NCBI GenBank assembly: GCA_024709105.1
Contig: JANJXJ010000011.1
Span: 1 to 58,947, forward strand
Length of the DNA stretch: 58,947 nt
Direction: 5' to 3'
DNA from: Lentimicrobium sp.
Lineage (GTDB): Bacteria > Bacteroidota > Bacteroidia > Bacteroidales > Lentimicrobiaceae
Positions 1 to 8,763 of this stretch are shown in pieces. The notes beneath the pieces are model-generated. The model did not search any database, had not been told where the DNA came from, and saw only the letters and a list, made by a program, of their open reading frames with translations. The translations under genes were made by a program, and so were the position numbers. Each line of letters opens with the position of its first letter. The first letter of the stretch is position 1.

Positions 1-19
1 CTGCCCGGGCAGCCGTTTT

Positions 20-418
20 TTATTGATTGTTTTTTACACTATCAGCTGGTGGCGACTTCATGTTATTAAAAATTTCTTTTTCGCGGGTAATGATTTGCAT
101 TACTTCATCCATCATTCGCTCAAAATTGTCAAGCTTTTTCTGATAAAATGCCAGGCTGTTTTTGAACTGAGCCGGAGTAACCTGATGGTAGATGTATAAC
201 GAATCAAATGCCCTGGATTTGAGCCTGGTAAGGCTGTCACCACTTATTTTGGTCTGTTTGAACCGCAAGCCAGCTTCAGTAATTTCAATATCGGCCATCA
301 GTCTTACCATTTTTTCCTGAGGAATAATGTCCTGATCGTTCAACTGTTTGCCTTTCATATTGCAGGCAGAGAGCAGCACAATTCCAAACAATAAGAAAAA
401 CAGCCGTTTCGTGCTCAT
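20..418 (-). CDS. DUF4296-type lipoprotein
   Basis: A 132-residue protein with a lipoprotein signal peptide (basic N-terminus, hydrophobic stretch, LLSAC lipobox with Cys at about residue 19). The mature part begins with a segment rich in I-P-x-E-K-M and M-A-D-I-E followed by E-A-G, which I recognise as the DUF4296 pattern of small Bacteroidota lipoproteins. It should sit in the inner or outer membrane facing the periplasm; its function is unknown. It starts 6 nt after the stop of the OmpH-like gene upstream on the same strand, so the two are probably co-transcribed. Start ATG at 418. The family call is from pattern recognition only. Confidence 0.75.
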   Translation of the reverse strand: MSTKRLFFLLFGIVLLSACNMKGKQLNDQDIIPQEKMVRLMADIEITEAGLRFKQTKISGDSLTRLKSRAFDSLYIYHQVTPAQFKNSLAFYQKKLDNFERMMDEVMQIITREKEIFNNMKSPPADSVKNNQ

Positions 419-424
419 CAGAGG

Positions 425-1108
425 TTACTTTTTGGAACTGGAGATTCCGTATTCTTCATTAATAAGTTTCAGAACCTGACTGGTAATGTCGAGCGAGTCA
501 TTGGCAACCAGTATGTTTCCGGCGCGGTTGTATGAGAATATGTAATCAAAACCCATTTTCTCATTATATCTTCCCAGGAAGTTATTCAGGCTGTCAACCA
601 GAACCAGGTTCAGCTGATATTCCTGCTGAGCAATTTCGGCAGAGTATTTTTCTCTGAGCTCATATAACTTCTGCTGTTCGGCCATCAACTGAGCATAAAT
701 CTCCTGTGCCGATGCATCAGAAATGGTTCTTTTGTTTACTTGTTCCTGAAAATAAGCTGCATCTTTATCGAATGTTGCCTGTTTCTTTTTTAGTTCTGCT
801 TCCATAACCCCGGCCTTCTTTTCAAGCTCTTCGCGCATGGATTTTACCAGATCATAATGTTCAAGTATACTATCGCTGTTTACATAGGCAATGGTTGCAG
901 CTCCTGAAGAGAGTTTCTGGCTTACTGGCAAACCTGTGTCAGGTGAACTGCCTGGTTTCAGAATGAGAAAATAAAGAACGATAAGTCCAATAAACAACGC
1001 GACATTCACAATAGTAAAGACATTGTTTTTTTTCATCCCAGTCTCTGTTTTCCGGAGATTTTCAATTTGCGGGTTGGTGTTTTCGGAGGTAAGATTCTCT
1101 TCCTGCAT
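425..1108 (-). CDS. OmpH/Skp-family protein with N-terminal membrane anchor
   Basis: A 227-residue protein. Residues about 30-50 form one transmembrane helix preceded by a polar, presumably cytoplasmic, N-terminus. Then comes an extracytoplasmic domain that opens with the beta-strand IAYVNSDSIL and continues into a long Lys/Glu/Gln-rich helical region (about 80-165), ending in a YNEKMGFDYIFSY segment. This is the OmpH/Skp holdase plan, but anchored by a transmembrane helix rather than carrying a cleavable signal peptide. By family it would hold unfolded outer-membrane proteins in the periplasm. It lies upstream of and close to the DUF4296 lipoprotein (6-nt gap) and downstream of the recQ terminator. 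An internal Met (residue 25) could be an alternative start that keeps the anchor. Confidence 0.8.
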   Translation of the reverse strand: MQEENLTSENTNPQIENLRKTETGMKKNNVFTIVNVALFIGLIVLYFLILKPGSSPDTGLPVSQKLSSGAATIAYVNSDSILEHYDLVKSMREELEKKAGVMEAELKKKQATFDKDAAYFQEQVNKRTISDASAQEIYAQLMAEQQKLYELREKYSAEIAQQEYQLNLVLVDSLNNFLGRYNEKMGFDYIFSYNRAGNILVANDSLDITSQVLKLINEEYGISSSKK

Positions 1109-1151
1109 ATAATCTGGTTATTTTTAATGGTTTTCGGGGCAAAAATAATCT

Positions 1152-1187
1152 AAAAAACAAGGCGGAAGCAATCTTGCGTCCGCCTTT
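1152..1187 (-). terminator. intrinsic terminator downstream of recQ
   Basis: Perfect 8-bp arms AAGGCGGA (1159-1166) and TCCGCCTT (1179-1186) with a 12-nt loop that can pair further. On the minus strand the stem is followed by six Ts (1152-1157). It lies about 25 nt after the recQ stop and separates recQ from the OmpH-like gene. Confidence 0.75.
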
Positions 1188-1212
1188 TAAAAATTATGAG
1201 CGAAATATTGGC

Positions 1213-3411
1213 TTAATTGCCCAGGTCTGACATAAATTTTATGCGCATCAGCCTGATTTCTTCTTCGCTGAATTCGTCTTCGCCCAGTTCTCTCAATGCC
1301 TCTTCAATAGAATCGCTTTCTGCTTCACGGAAATAATCATAAATCTCTTCCTGATGATACGGATCAACGTATTCATTTACGTAGTAACTCAGGTCGAGTT
1401 TTGTGCCCGAAGATACAATGCGCTCAATTTCAGTAAGCAATTCGCTGATTGTTATACTCTTGGCCAATGCAATGTCCTCGAGTGAGATTTTCCGGTCAAT
1501 GTTTTGAATGATATATACCTTAAGTCCCGACTTGTTGACTACCGATTTTACCACCATGTCCATCGGGCGGATGATCTCGTTTTCTTCAACATATGTCTTG
1601 ATGAGGTCGAGGAATGGTTTTCCGTATTTCTGGGCTTTTCCAGCCCCAACTCCTGTGATCTGCTTGAGTTCGTCGAAGGTAATGGGATACTGAATGGCCA
1701 TGTCTTCGAGCGATGGATCCTGGAAAATAACAAAAGGTGGCAAATTCTCCTTGCGCGAAATCTCCTTCCTTAAATCTTTAAGCATTGCAAAAAGATTTTT
1801 GTCGGCAGTGCTGGTTTTGGCTCCGCCTCCTGCAAAGAAATCCTCTTCCTCCGAATTTTCGTAGTCGTGGTCGCGGGTAAGCATGATGGAATAGGGCTTC
1901 TTGAGAAACTTATGCCCTTCAGGAGTAACCTTTAATAATCCGTAATTTTCTATATCCTTAACCAGCAGGCGTTCGATCAGCATTTGCCTGATAACGGCAT
2001 TCCAGTATTTTTCGTCGTATTCAACACCTTTGCCAAAAACTTCAAGCTGATTGTGTTTGAAAGATTTATTATTGGCCGATACTTTGCCCGTAATTACACT
2101 GATGATGTGTTTGGCCTTGAACAATTGTTTAACAGCCAGTACGGCTTCAAGTACCAATTCCACAGCATCCTTACCTTCGAATTTAGTTTTTGGATGCAGG
2201 CAGTTGTCGCAGCTTCCGCAGTTATCCTGCTCATATATTTCACCGAAATAATGAAGCAATTGTTTGCGGCGGCACACCGACGATTCGGCATAGGCAACAG
2301 TTTCGAGCAACAACTGTCCGGCAATTTCCTGCTCGGCAACCGACTTGTTTTTATTGAATTTTTCAAGTTTCTGAATGTCGTCGTAGCTGTAAAAGGCAAT
2401 ACAGTTTCCTTCACCATCATCGCGGCCCGAACGCCCGGTTTCCTGATAATATCCTTCGAGGCTCTTGGGCATATCGTGGTGAATAACATATCGCACATCG
2501 GGTTTGTCAATTCCCATGCCGAAAGCAATGGTTGCTACAATTACATCAATTTCTTCCATCAGGAATTTATCCTGATTTATGACCCTGGTTGAAGAGTCAA
2601 GTCCGGCGTGGTAGGGGAGGGCCTTAACACCATTCACCTGCAGGCTCTCAGCAATTTCTTCAACTTTTTTGCGGCTAAGGCAATAAATAATACCTGATTT
2701 CCCGGCCTGAGACTTAATGTATTTGATAATATCCTTGATGGGCTCTTCGCCTTTGGGCCGTACTTCGTAATAAAGATTTGGCCGGTTGAACGATGAAATA
2801 AAGAGGCCGGCATCCTGCATGTTCAGGTTTTTCTGAATATCCTGCTGTACTTTTGGTGTGGCAGTAGCAGTGAGCGCAATAATGGGAACTCTTTTGCCAA
2901 TGGCTTCAATAATGGGGCGGAGCCTGCGGTATTCAGGCCTGAAATCATGCCCCCACTCCGAAATACAATGGGCTTCATCTATTGCAAAAAATGAAATGTC
3001 AATTTCCTGAAAGAACTGTACATTCTCTTCTTTGGTGAGCGATTCAGGTGCTACATATAACAGCTTGGTTTTCCCTGATTTCAGGTCTTTGCGTACTTCT
3101 GCAATCTCGTTTTTAGTGAGCGAAGAGTTTAAAAAATGGGCAATGCCGTTTTCAGCGCCAAAATTGCGTATAGCATCAACCTGATTTTTCATCAGCGCAA
3201 TGAGCGGACTAATAACTATAGCAGTGCCAGGGCTTATGAGCGCCGGCAACTGGTAACACATGGATTTGCCTCCACCGGTAGGCATAATCACAAATGTGTC
3301 TTTGCCCTCCAAAAGATGCTTAATAATGGCTTCCTGATTCCCCTTAAAGGAGTCAAAGCCAAAAGTCCTTTTTAATATTTCGTTAAGCGAATAGTTATCC
3401 ACTTTCTTCAT
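1213..3411 (-). CDS. recQ: ATP-dependent DNA helicase RecQ
   Basis: A 732-residue superfamily-2 3'-5' DNA helicase used in recombination and replication-fork repair. Visible in order: motif I MPTGGGKS (about 43-50), motif II DEAHCISEWGHDFRPEYRRL near residue 145, helicase C-terminal domain with the GRSGRD arginine-finger motif, a Cys cluster for zinc (CRRKQLL then CGSCDNC), a winged-helix region, and an HRDC domain (about 535-615). The tail after the HRDC is longer than in E. coli RecQ (about 610 residues), as in many Bacteroidota RecQ proteins, and is acidic with a second helical repeat. Start ATG at 3411. It is probably monocistronic: a terminator lies downstream and possible promoter elements lie upstream. 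Confidence 0.96.
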   Translation of the reverse strand: MKKVDNYSLNEILKRTFGFDSFKGNQEAIIKHLLEGKDTFVIMPTGGGKSMCYQLPALISPGTAIVISPLIALMKNQVDAIRNFGAENGIAHFLNSSLTKNEIAEVRKDLKSGKTKLLYVAPESLTKEENVQFFQEIDISFFAIDEAHCISEWGHDFRPEYRRLRPIIEAIGKRVPIIALTATATPKVQQDIQKNLNMQDAGLFISSFNRPNLYYEVRPKGEEPIKDIIKYIKSQAGKSGIIYCLSRKKVEEIAESLQVNGVKALPYHAGLDSSTRVINQDKFLMEEIDVIVATIAFGMGIDKPDVRYVIHHDMPKSLEGYYQETGRSGRDDGEGNCIAFYSYDDIQKLEKFNKNKSVAEQEIAGQLLLETVAYAESSVCRRKQLLHYFGEIYEQDNCGSCDNCLHPKTKFEGKDAVELVLEAVLAVKQLFKAKHIISVITGKVSANNKSFKHNQLEVFGKGVEYDEKYWNAVIRQMLIERLLVKDIENYGLLKVTPEGHKFLKKPYSIMLTRDHDYENSEEEDFFAGGGAKTSTADKNLFAMLKDLRKEISRKENLPPFVIFQDPSLEDMAIQYPITFDELKQITGVGAGKAQKYGKPFLDLIKTYVEENEIIRPMDMVVKSVVNKSGLKVYIIQNIDRKISLEDIALAKSITISELLTEIERIVSSGTKLDLSYYVNEYVDPYHQEEIYDYFREAESDSIEEALRELGEDEFSEEEIRLMRIKFMSDLGN

Positions 3412-3473
3412 AGAGCTTATATTTTCGTTTCCCGGATAGTTGTTGCCGGGTAAAATCTTCTTTTTTCTTGAAA

Positions 3474-3492
3474 CAAACTTAAAACAAATTTA
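3474..3492 (-). promoter_or_regulatory. candidate recQ promoter (-7 elements)
   Basis: Two matches to the Bacteroidota -7 consensus TAnnTTTG on the minus strand: TAAGTTTG (3474-3481) and TAAATTTG (3485-3492). They lie 63-80 nt upstream of the recQ ATG. No convincing -33 element was picked out; motif matches in AT-rich DNA can be chance. Confidence 0.35.
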
Positions 3493-4331
3493 ACCATTCT
3501 TTCAGTAAAAATCAAGAGCCCCTGAAAAAAGGCAGGTTTTTGTTTTTTGAACGAAATTGTGCAGGTTAAAAATACGAAATATTCAACCATTACTTACTGA
3601 CAAACTTGCTTTAGGTAATTTTTATAAAATTTTTTCCTCTTGCATTTGCCGTTGGCCTGTTCGGCCTGTTTATCCATTGAATCAGATTATCTGTTATTTA
3701 CATTAAACCATCCCGAGTTTAATTTTTAAGCCTGACCCAAAAGGAGTGCAAATTTCTAAAAAAAATACAATCGAAAACGCAACTTTCTAAAAATCTGACT
3801 TATTTATCATAAAAAACTGCCTGTAATCAAGCCTTATTTTGTCAATTGTGCCGGTTTTACTGATGGTTTAAGAAAAATAATTTTTTAGAATTTTTGTTAA
3901 AATCTATTATCCTTGCCAAAAGTTGAGTTAAAATTGGATCTTAATCACAAGATTTGAATCCAAACCTTTACTGCAGTTTTAATATTCTGGATCGCTTTGA
4001 GGGTAATTAATGAAATATTTATGTTTCTGGATCAACTAAAAACAGTTTAAAATCAGATTGTTGTTAGTACATAATGACGGTAATTGAAATTGCGAAACGT
4101 ACTGTTCCGGACTGTTGGTTTCGGAACTGTAATTGAGTGAATTGACAGTAAATTATACAGTCATCTCAGTGTAGCTGACGTTGCTGAATCTCAAATATTA
4201 ATCATATATTTTCTGTGTGCCCCTTTTGATGCAATTAAAAACCTTTTTTAGTTCTTGAGGTTCTGTTTTTTGATATTGCTATCATTCAATACTCATTTCA
4301 ACTCAATTTGCTCGTGTATCGGTGTGTGCTA
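3493..4331 (-). other. AT-rich non-coding stretch between recQ and tRNA-Thr
   Basis: Roughly 840 bases with frequent stops in all frames and no supported gene. I see only short weak hairpins (for example GTTCCG/CGGAAC at 4104-4109 and 4122-4127) and two TTCTGGATC words at about 3983 and 4024. It could hide a small RNA or promoter, but nothing here supports a call. Confidence 0.5.
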
Positions 4332-4365
4332 TAAAAAAAGGCTGAAAAATGATTTTCAACCTTTT
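4332..4365 (-). terminator. terminator after tRNA-Thr
   Basis: On the minus strand, directly after tRNA-Thr, AAGGTTGAAAA pairs with TTTTCAGCCTT (one G-U pair) and is followed by a T tract (4332-4338). Confidence 0.7.
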
Positions 4366-4369
4366 GCTG

Positions 4370-4442
4370 AGCCACCAATGGGACTCGAACCCACGACCTG
4401 CTCATTACGAATGAGCTGCTCTACCGACTGAGCTAAGGTGGC
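4370..4442 (-). tRNA. tRNA-Thr (anticodon CGT)
   Basis: A 73-nt cloverleaf on the minus strand: acceptor GCCACCT/TGGTGGC (a mismatch at the innermost pair), D arm GCTC/GAGC, anticodon stem GCTCA/TGAGC with loop TTCGTAA, and T arm GTGGG/CCCAT with TTCGAGT. The anticodon CGT (genome positions 4407-4409) reads ACG, threonine. CCA is not encoded. Confidence 0.95.
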
Positions 4443-4501
4443 AATTTTTCAATTCAAACAGCAGTAAGTTATCATTTGTGCTGTTCAAAAGATAAAAGTA
4501 C

Positions 4502-4536
4502 AAAAAAGCCTGCCTGATAAGGATACAAGCAGGCTG
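4502..4536 (-). terminator. terminator after tRNA-Pro
   Basis: Perfect 7-bp arms AGCCTGC (4507-4513) and GCAGGCT (4529-4535), followed on the minus strand by a run of Ts (4502-4507), just downstream of tRNA-Pro. Confidence 0.75.
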
Positions 4537-4546
4537 ATTTTTTTAG

Positions 4547-4620
4547 TCGGGATGACAGGATTCGAACCTGCGGCCTCTTCGTCCCGAACGAAGCGCGCTA
4601 CCGGGCTGCGCTACATCCCG
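4547..4620 (-). tRNA. tRNA-Pro (anticodon CGG)
   Basis: A 74-nt cloverleaf on the minus strand: acceptor CGGGATG/CATCCCG, D arm GCGC/GCGC, anticodon stem CTTCG/CGAAG with loop TTCGGGA, and T arm GCAGG/CCTGT with TTCGAAT. Anticodon CGG (4584-4586) reads CCG, proline. The C1-G72 start pair is typical of bacterial tRNA-Pro. Confidence 0.95.
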
Positions 4621-4821
4621 AGGGAACAGTTTTGATTTCAGGGATGCAAAAGTAATAAAATTTAATGGTATGCAAATCAATTATGCTTTTTTAATTTCCC
4701 TGAACCCTGTTGTAATATTATTTCAATTATTATCCCTTTTATCCTGTGTTTTTTGCATATTGCTGACTGTTTGCCCTCATTGCAAAAGTTTATTCAATTA
4801 CGTTTAACACCATGAAAATAT

Positions 4822-4862
4822 AAAAAATGCCTGATCTCCCATGGGGAATCAGGCGTTTTTTT
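4822..4862 (-). terminator. terminator after tRNA-Lys
   Basis: GCCTGAT (4829-4835) pairs with ATCAGGC (4848-4854). A runs lie on the left (4822-4827) and T runs on the right, so on the minus strand the hairpin following tRNA-Lys ends in a T tract. Confidence 0.75.
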
Positions 4863-4867
4863 GTAAG

Positions 4868-4940
4868 TCTCCCCGACAGGATTCGAACCTGTGACCCAAT
4901 GATTAAGAGTCATTTGCTCTACCAGCTGAGCTACGGAGAG
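4868..4940 (-). tRNA. tRNA-Lys (anticodon CTT)
   Basis: A 73-nt cloverleaf on the minus strand: acceptor CTCTCCG/CGGGGAG (one T-G pair), D arm GCTC/GAGC, anticodon stem AATGA/TCATT with loop CTCTTAA, and T arm ACAGG/CCTGT with TTCGAAT. Anticodon CTT reads AAG, lysine. Confidence 0.95.
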
Positions 4941-5271
4941 GTTTTATTTCAGGGGTGCAAATTTACAACGTTTTTTAATATGCGATGCGGATTATTCGGT
5001 TTTTTTGAGTTTTTGCCATGCCAGCAACGATAGAAAATCACTTATCTTGCACGATTACCAGAGTTTTTCATGATTATATTACCTGCAATCAGACTTTATG
5101 TAAACACCTGGTCACCAGTAAAAACTCAGAGCTGGTGTATGAGCATTTTATTAAAATATTTCCCGAATAATAATATTTGCAGCCTCATCTTTCGTTAATA
5201 TGAATGCAGCTTTTGCCATTTGCCATCTAACTTTGGTATTCCAAAATTAACCGGCCGGTATTGTAATTGTT
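4941..5271. other. intergenic region between divergent tRNA-Lys and meaB
   Basis: About 330 bases without a supported gene. It should hold the promoter of tRNA-Lys (minus) and leads to the meaB -7 element (plus). No repeat or strong hairpin was seen. Confidence 0.5.
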
Positions 5272-5279
5272 TACCTTTG
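5272..5279 (+). promoter_or_regulatory. candidate meaB promoter (-7 element)
   Basis: TACCTTTG matches TAnnTTTG, 22 nt before the meaB ATG at 5302. No clear -33 TTTG at the usual spacing. Confidence 0.4.
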
Positions 5280-5301
5280 CAAAACAAATGTAATTGTTGA
5301 A

Positions 5302-6426
5302 ATGCAGGACAAAGAAAGCACTGATTTTGAAAATTTTGACTCAGCTTTAAGAGTGCAGGAAGGTATTGAACAACCTTCACAACTCAACAGCCGGGCTCTT
5401 GAGAATTTCAGGAATAGCCGGAAAAAGCTGTTAAGTGTTGGTGAGTACTTCGATGGAATTATCAATTTTAACAGGAGTGTTTTCAGTCAGGCCATAACTT
5501 TGGTTGAAAGTTCGCTGCCCGGTCATCAGGCACTGGCTCAGCAGCTCATTGCCATGTGCCTTCCTCATGCCGGCAACTCTATAAGGTTAGGCATTACCGG
5601 TGTACCCGGAGCTGGCAAAAGTACTTTTATCGAAGCCCTGGGAACCTATTTAACCAATCATGGTCACCGGTTGGCAGTTCTGGCCATTGATCCAAGCAGT
5701 TCAAGGTCAAAAGGGAGTATTCTGGGCGATAAAACCCGCATGGAAGGTTTGTCGGTTCATCCCAATGCATTTATAAGGCCTTCGCCTTCAGCGGGTTCGC
5801 TGGGCGGAGTTGCCCGCAAAACACGCGAAATAATTATACTTTGCGAGGCTGCCGGATTTGATACCATTTTTGTGGAAACTGTAGGAGTCGGACAGTCAGA
5901 AATTGCTGTACATTCCATGGTTGATTTCTTTTTATTGCTGATGATTTCGGGAGCCGGTGATGAACTGCAGGGCATTAAGAGAGGAATTATGGAGATGGCC
6001 GATGCCATTGCTATAAACAAAGCCGATGGCGACAATAAAGCAAAGGCTCAGATTGCCTGCACACAGGTAAAAAATGCACTGCACTTATTCCCGTTACCTG
6101 AGTCAAAATGGGCACCTCCTGCATTGACCTGTTCTTCACTTACCGGCGAAGGCATTTCCGGGGTGTGGGAAACTATAGGAGACTATGTAAACTTCACCAG
6201 GGAGAATGGTTATTTTGCAAGAAAAAGAAATCAGCAGAACCGGCAGATTATGATTGACAGCATTGATTCGCACCTGCATGACTTATTTTACAGGCATCCC
6301 GGCATAATTCCAATGCTTCAGAAAGCTGAAGCTGAGATAAGCAAAGGACAAATTACACCATACCAGGCTGCCGGAAATATGATAACTGCTTACCTTGATA
6401 TAATGAAGCATGAAAATCAGGGTTAA
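5302..6426 (+). CDS. meaB: methylmalonyl-CoA mutase-associated GTPase MeaB
   Basis: A 374-residue G3E-type P-loop GTPase that protects and reactivates B12-dependent methylmalonyl-CoA mutase. Visible: P-loop GVPGAGKST (about 100-109), the DPSSSRSKGSILGDKTRM segment typical of MeaB/ArgK, the ETVGVGQSE switch region, and the NKADGDN base-specificity motif (NKxD). A helical C-terminal part fits the dimerisation arm. The N-terminus has about 40 extra residues, within the family's range. The mutase subunits are not in this window, so MeaB is detached from its usual partner here. It has its own TACCTTTG promoter element. Confidence 0.94.
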   Translation: MQDKESTDFENFDSALRVQEGIEQPSQLNSRALENFRNSRKKLLSVGEYFDGIINFNRSVFSQAITLVESSLPGHQALAQQLIAMCLPHAGNSIRLGITGVPGAGKSTFIEALGTYLTNHGHRLAVLAIDPSSSRSKGSILGDKTRMEGLSVHPNAFIRPSPSAGSLGGVARKTREIIILCEAAGFDTIFVETVGVGQSEIAVHSMVDFFLLLMISGAGDELQGIKRGIMEMADAIAINKADGDNKAKAQIACTQVKNALHLFPLPESKWAPPALTCSSLTGEGISGVWETIGDYVNFTRENGYFARKRNQQNRQIMIDSIDSHLHDLFYRHPGIIPMLQKAEAEISKGQITPYQAAGNMITAYLDIMKHENQG

Positions 6427-6597
6427 ACGGTTTTTTTAAGTTTCTTTAACCTCTTTTCTCATTAACCATTGGCATGACTCATTTTAAAGTTTTAATTTTG
6501 CCAGTGTTTAATTTTCTCAATGCTGCTTCGTGCTATATAACGGGGTTAATAAACCCGGTTTTCTGCTAACTTCCGGCACGAATAAAACTTTTAACTA

Positions 6598-7356
6598 ATG
6601 AAAACTACCCTAAAACTTGTTTTACTTTTTATCGCTTTGGGCGGAACAGTTTCTGCGCAGAAAAGTATCCGTGATTCGCTCATTTTTACCAATCTTATTT
6701 ATGGGACCTATTCTTTTGAGGTGCCCGGAGCTGACCTCTCAAAACGATTTGGTGGCTTTTCGCAGGTAGGTGCCGGATATTTATTCAAAACCAGGAATAA
6801 TTGGCTGGTTGGAGCCGAAGGTAATTTTGGTTTTGGAAATATTATCAAAAACGAGGAAGAGATACTTAAAGGCGTGACTACTGCAGATGGCAATGTAATT
6901 GACATGAGCGGGATTTATACCGATTTTAGTTTTAATATGCGCACATTCAGCGCTTTTGGAAAATTGGGAAGAGTTTTCCCGGCTTTTGGCCCGAATAAGA
7001 ACTCAGGTATTATTTTTACTTTAGGATTTGGTTACCTGCAGCATAAGATTTATATCGAACACCGCGACCAGTCAGCTCCGCCGATTTCGGGTGATTATGT
7101 TAAGGGTTACGATGATCTCAAACGGGGGTATGCAACCAATGTTTTTCTGGGATACCTTTTTCTTGGAAACAATAACAAGGTTAACTTTTTTGCAGGTGTT
7201 GATTTTACCTGTGGAACCACTCAGCATGCCAGGCCATACAGTTTTGCACGGCAGCAATACAACAGCGGTTCATTTACAGATATATACGGAGGTTTAAAGG
7301 TCGGTTGGATCATTCCGGTTTATAAAAGAGCTCCCCGGGAGTTTTATTATTACTAA
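6598..7356 (+). CDS. secreted outer-membrane-type protein, function unknown
   Basis: A 252-residue protein with a clear signal peptide (MKTTLKLVLLFIALGG, cleavage near SAQ at about residue 20). The mature part alternates aromatic and glycine-rich strands (for example GAGYLF, GFGYLQHKIYIE, FLGYLFLG, GLKVGWIIPVY) and ends in aromatic residues, as in small outer-membrane beta-barrels. I do not recognise a named family. It lies between meaB (171-nt gap with a weak GGGTT/AACCC hairpin near 6545-6557) and kdtA, which has its own promoter, so it may be monocistronic. Confidence 0.65.
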   Translation: MKTTLKLVLLFIALGGTVSAQKSIRDSLIFTNLIYGTYSFEVPGADLSKRFGGFSQVGAGYLFKTRNNWLVGAEGNFGFGNIIKNEEEILKGVTTADGNVIDMSGIYTDFSFNMRTFSAFGKLGRVFPAFGPNKNSGIIFTLGFGYLQHKIYIEHRDQSAPPISGDYVKGYDDLKRGYATNVFLGYLFLGNNNKVNFFAGVDFTCGTTQHARPYSFARQQYNSGSFTDIYGGLKVGWIIPVYKRAPREFYYY

Positions 7357-7359
7357 GGC

Positions 7360-7391
7360 TTTGATTTAAACATAAAGTTGGCGTAACTTTG
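7360..7391 (+). promoter_or_regulatory. kdtA promoter, -33/-7, at the start codon
   Basis: TTTG (7360-7363), 20-nt spacer, TAACTTTG (7384-7391): a full match to the Bacteroidota promoter plan. The -7 element ends only 4 nt before the kdtA ATG (7396), so transcription should begin at or next to the start codon. Confidence 0.5.
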
Positions 7392-7395
7392 TCAC

Positions 7396-8664
7396 ATGAG
7401 GCTTCTTTACAGCACCGGTGTTTCGTTTTACTATCTGTTTCTCAGGATAGCAGCCATTTTTAGTGAAAAAGCCAGGGAATGGCATTATGGACGAAAAGAC
7501 ATATTCCCGAAGCTGGAAGAAGTATTTCATGCCCATCATGCTTGTGAAGACCCTGCACCTGTTGCGTGGTTTCATTGTGCTTCACTTGGCGAATTTGAAC
7601 AAGGGAAACCTGTTATTGAAGCCTATAAAGCTCTGTATCCCGGGCATTTGATTTTGCTCACTTTCTTTTCTCCCTCAGGTTTCAGGTATTCGGGGAAGAA
7701 TAACCCTGCCGATCATATTTTTTACCTGCCCATGGATACTCTGTCCAATTCGCGCAGATTTATTGATATTGTTAGGCCTGCTGTTGCTGTATTTGTCAAG
7801 TACGAATTCTGGTTCAATTATCTTCACTTTCTGTTTCAAAAAGAGGTCCCGGTTTTTACCATTTCGGCAATCTTCAGGCCTGATCAGCACTTTTTTAAAT
7901 GGTATGGAGGCTGGTTCAGAACGCATCTGCGCAAGATAAATATGATTTTTGTCCAGGACGACGAGTCGGCCGAATTACTGCGCATGGTGGATGTCTCTAA
8001 CCTTTTGGTGGCCGGAGATACCCGTTTCGACAGAGTTGCGGCAGTTAAGGCTTTTCAGCAGCCGTTTCCACTGATTGATGCTTTCGTGAGCGGGAGGCAT
8101 GTGGTGGTTGCCGGTAGTACATGGCCTGCCGATGAGGAGTTAATTTCAGCTCTTTATAAACAAACCGGAGATCGTGTTAAGTTGATCATTGCCCCGCACG
8201 AAATTGGTGAATCCAGGATAAAAGAACTTGCCGCAAAATTTGGCGATAAGTCGGTGATTTACAGTGAAGCCCCGGGAACAAATCTGGCCAGCCGTGACGT
8301 GCTGATTATTGACTCCATTGGCATGTTGTCACAATTATACAGGTTTGCCAGTGTTGCTTATATCGGTGGTGGCTTTGGAGTTGGAATTCACAATACTCTT
8401 GAGGCTGCAGCTTATGGAGTCCCAGTGTTCTTCGGACCCAATTATCAGCGTTTCAGGGAGGCAAGAGATCTGGTGGCCTGTGGTGCAGCTATAAGTGTTA
8501 ACAATTCCCGTGATTTTACCGACAGAATCACTTTGCTGCTGTCAGATCAGAGTGCCCTGGAGGACAGCGCTGCTAAAGCCGGAAAGTATGTGAAAGAAAG
8601 AACCGGAGCCACCTCTGCCATCATTAATAATATTGCTCAGCAGTTAAGTAATATTGTTCACTGA
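7396..8664 (+). CDS. kdtA: 3-deoxy-D-manno-octulosonic acid (Kdo) transferase
   Basis: A 422-residue GT30 enzyme that transfers Kdo from CMP-Kdo to the lipid IVA precursor at the cytoplasmic face of the inner membrane. Visible: N-terminal hydrophobic membrane-associated segment (about 1-22), the SLGEFEQGKP motif (about 63-72) with the likely catalytic Glu66, the FVKYEFW motif, VVAGSTWPADEE opening the second Rossmann-like domain, APHEIGE, and the nucleotide-binding loop YIGGGFGVGIHNTLEAAAYG. The length is normal. Its presence shows an outer membrane with Kdo-containing lipid A. It is convergent with the M28 peptidase gene downstream. The N-terminus looks conserved and supports ATG 7396 even though the promoter abuts it. 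Confidence 0.95.
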   Translation: MRLLYSTGVSFYYLFLRIAAIFSEKAREWHYGRKDIFPKLEEVFHAHHACEDPAPVAWFHCASLGEFEQGKPVIEAYKALYPGHLILLTFFSPSGFRYSGKNNPADHIFYLPMDTLSNSRRFIDIVRPAVAVFVKYEFWFNYLHFLFQKEVPVFTISAIFRPDQHFFKWYGGWFRTHLRKINMIFVQDDESAELLRMVDVSNLLVAGDTRFDRVAAVKAFQQPFPLIDAFVSGRHVVVAGSTWPADEELISALYKQTGDRVKLIIAPHEIGESRIKELAAKFGDKSVIYSEAPGTNLASRDVLIIDSIGMLSQLYRFASVAYIGGGFGVGIHNTLEAAAYGVPVFFGPNYQRFREARDLVACGAAISVNNSRDFTDRITLLLSDQSALEDSAAKAGKYVKERTGATSAIINNIAQQLSNIVH

Positions 8665-8763
8665 CGAGCTAATGGATCAACCCGGTGTTCTTAATTGGAA
8701 GTATTTCTGAAGTGGCTGATATTCAGCCAGACACAGTAATCAGTTATTCTCTGGGAATTTGCT

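Noticed and set aside
1984-2592. 202-codon open frame on the plus strand
   Set aside because: Lies wholly antisense to recQ, which has every family motif; no independent support.
4104-4127. Hairpin GTTCCG/CGGAAC in the recQ-tRNA gap
   Set aside because: Only six pairs and no T tract or promoter; not enough for a small RNA call.
6539-6562. Hairpin GGGTT/AACCC after meaB
   Set aside because: Short stem with a mismatch and no clean T tract; may be a weak terminator.
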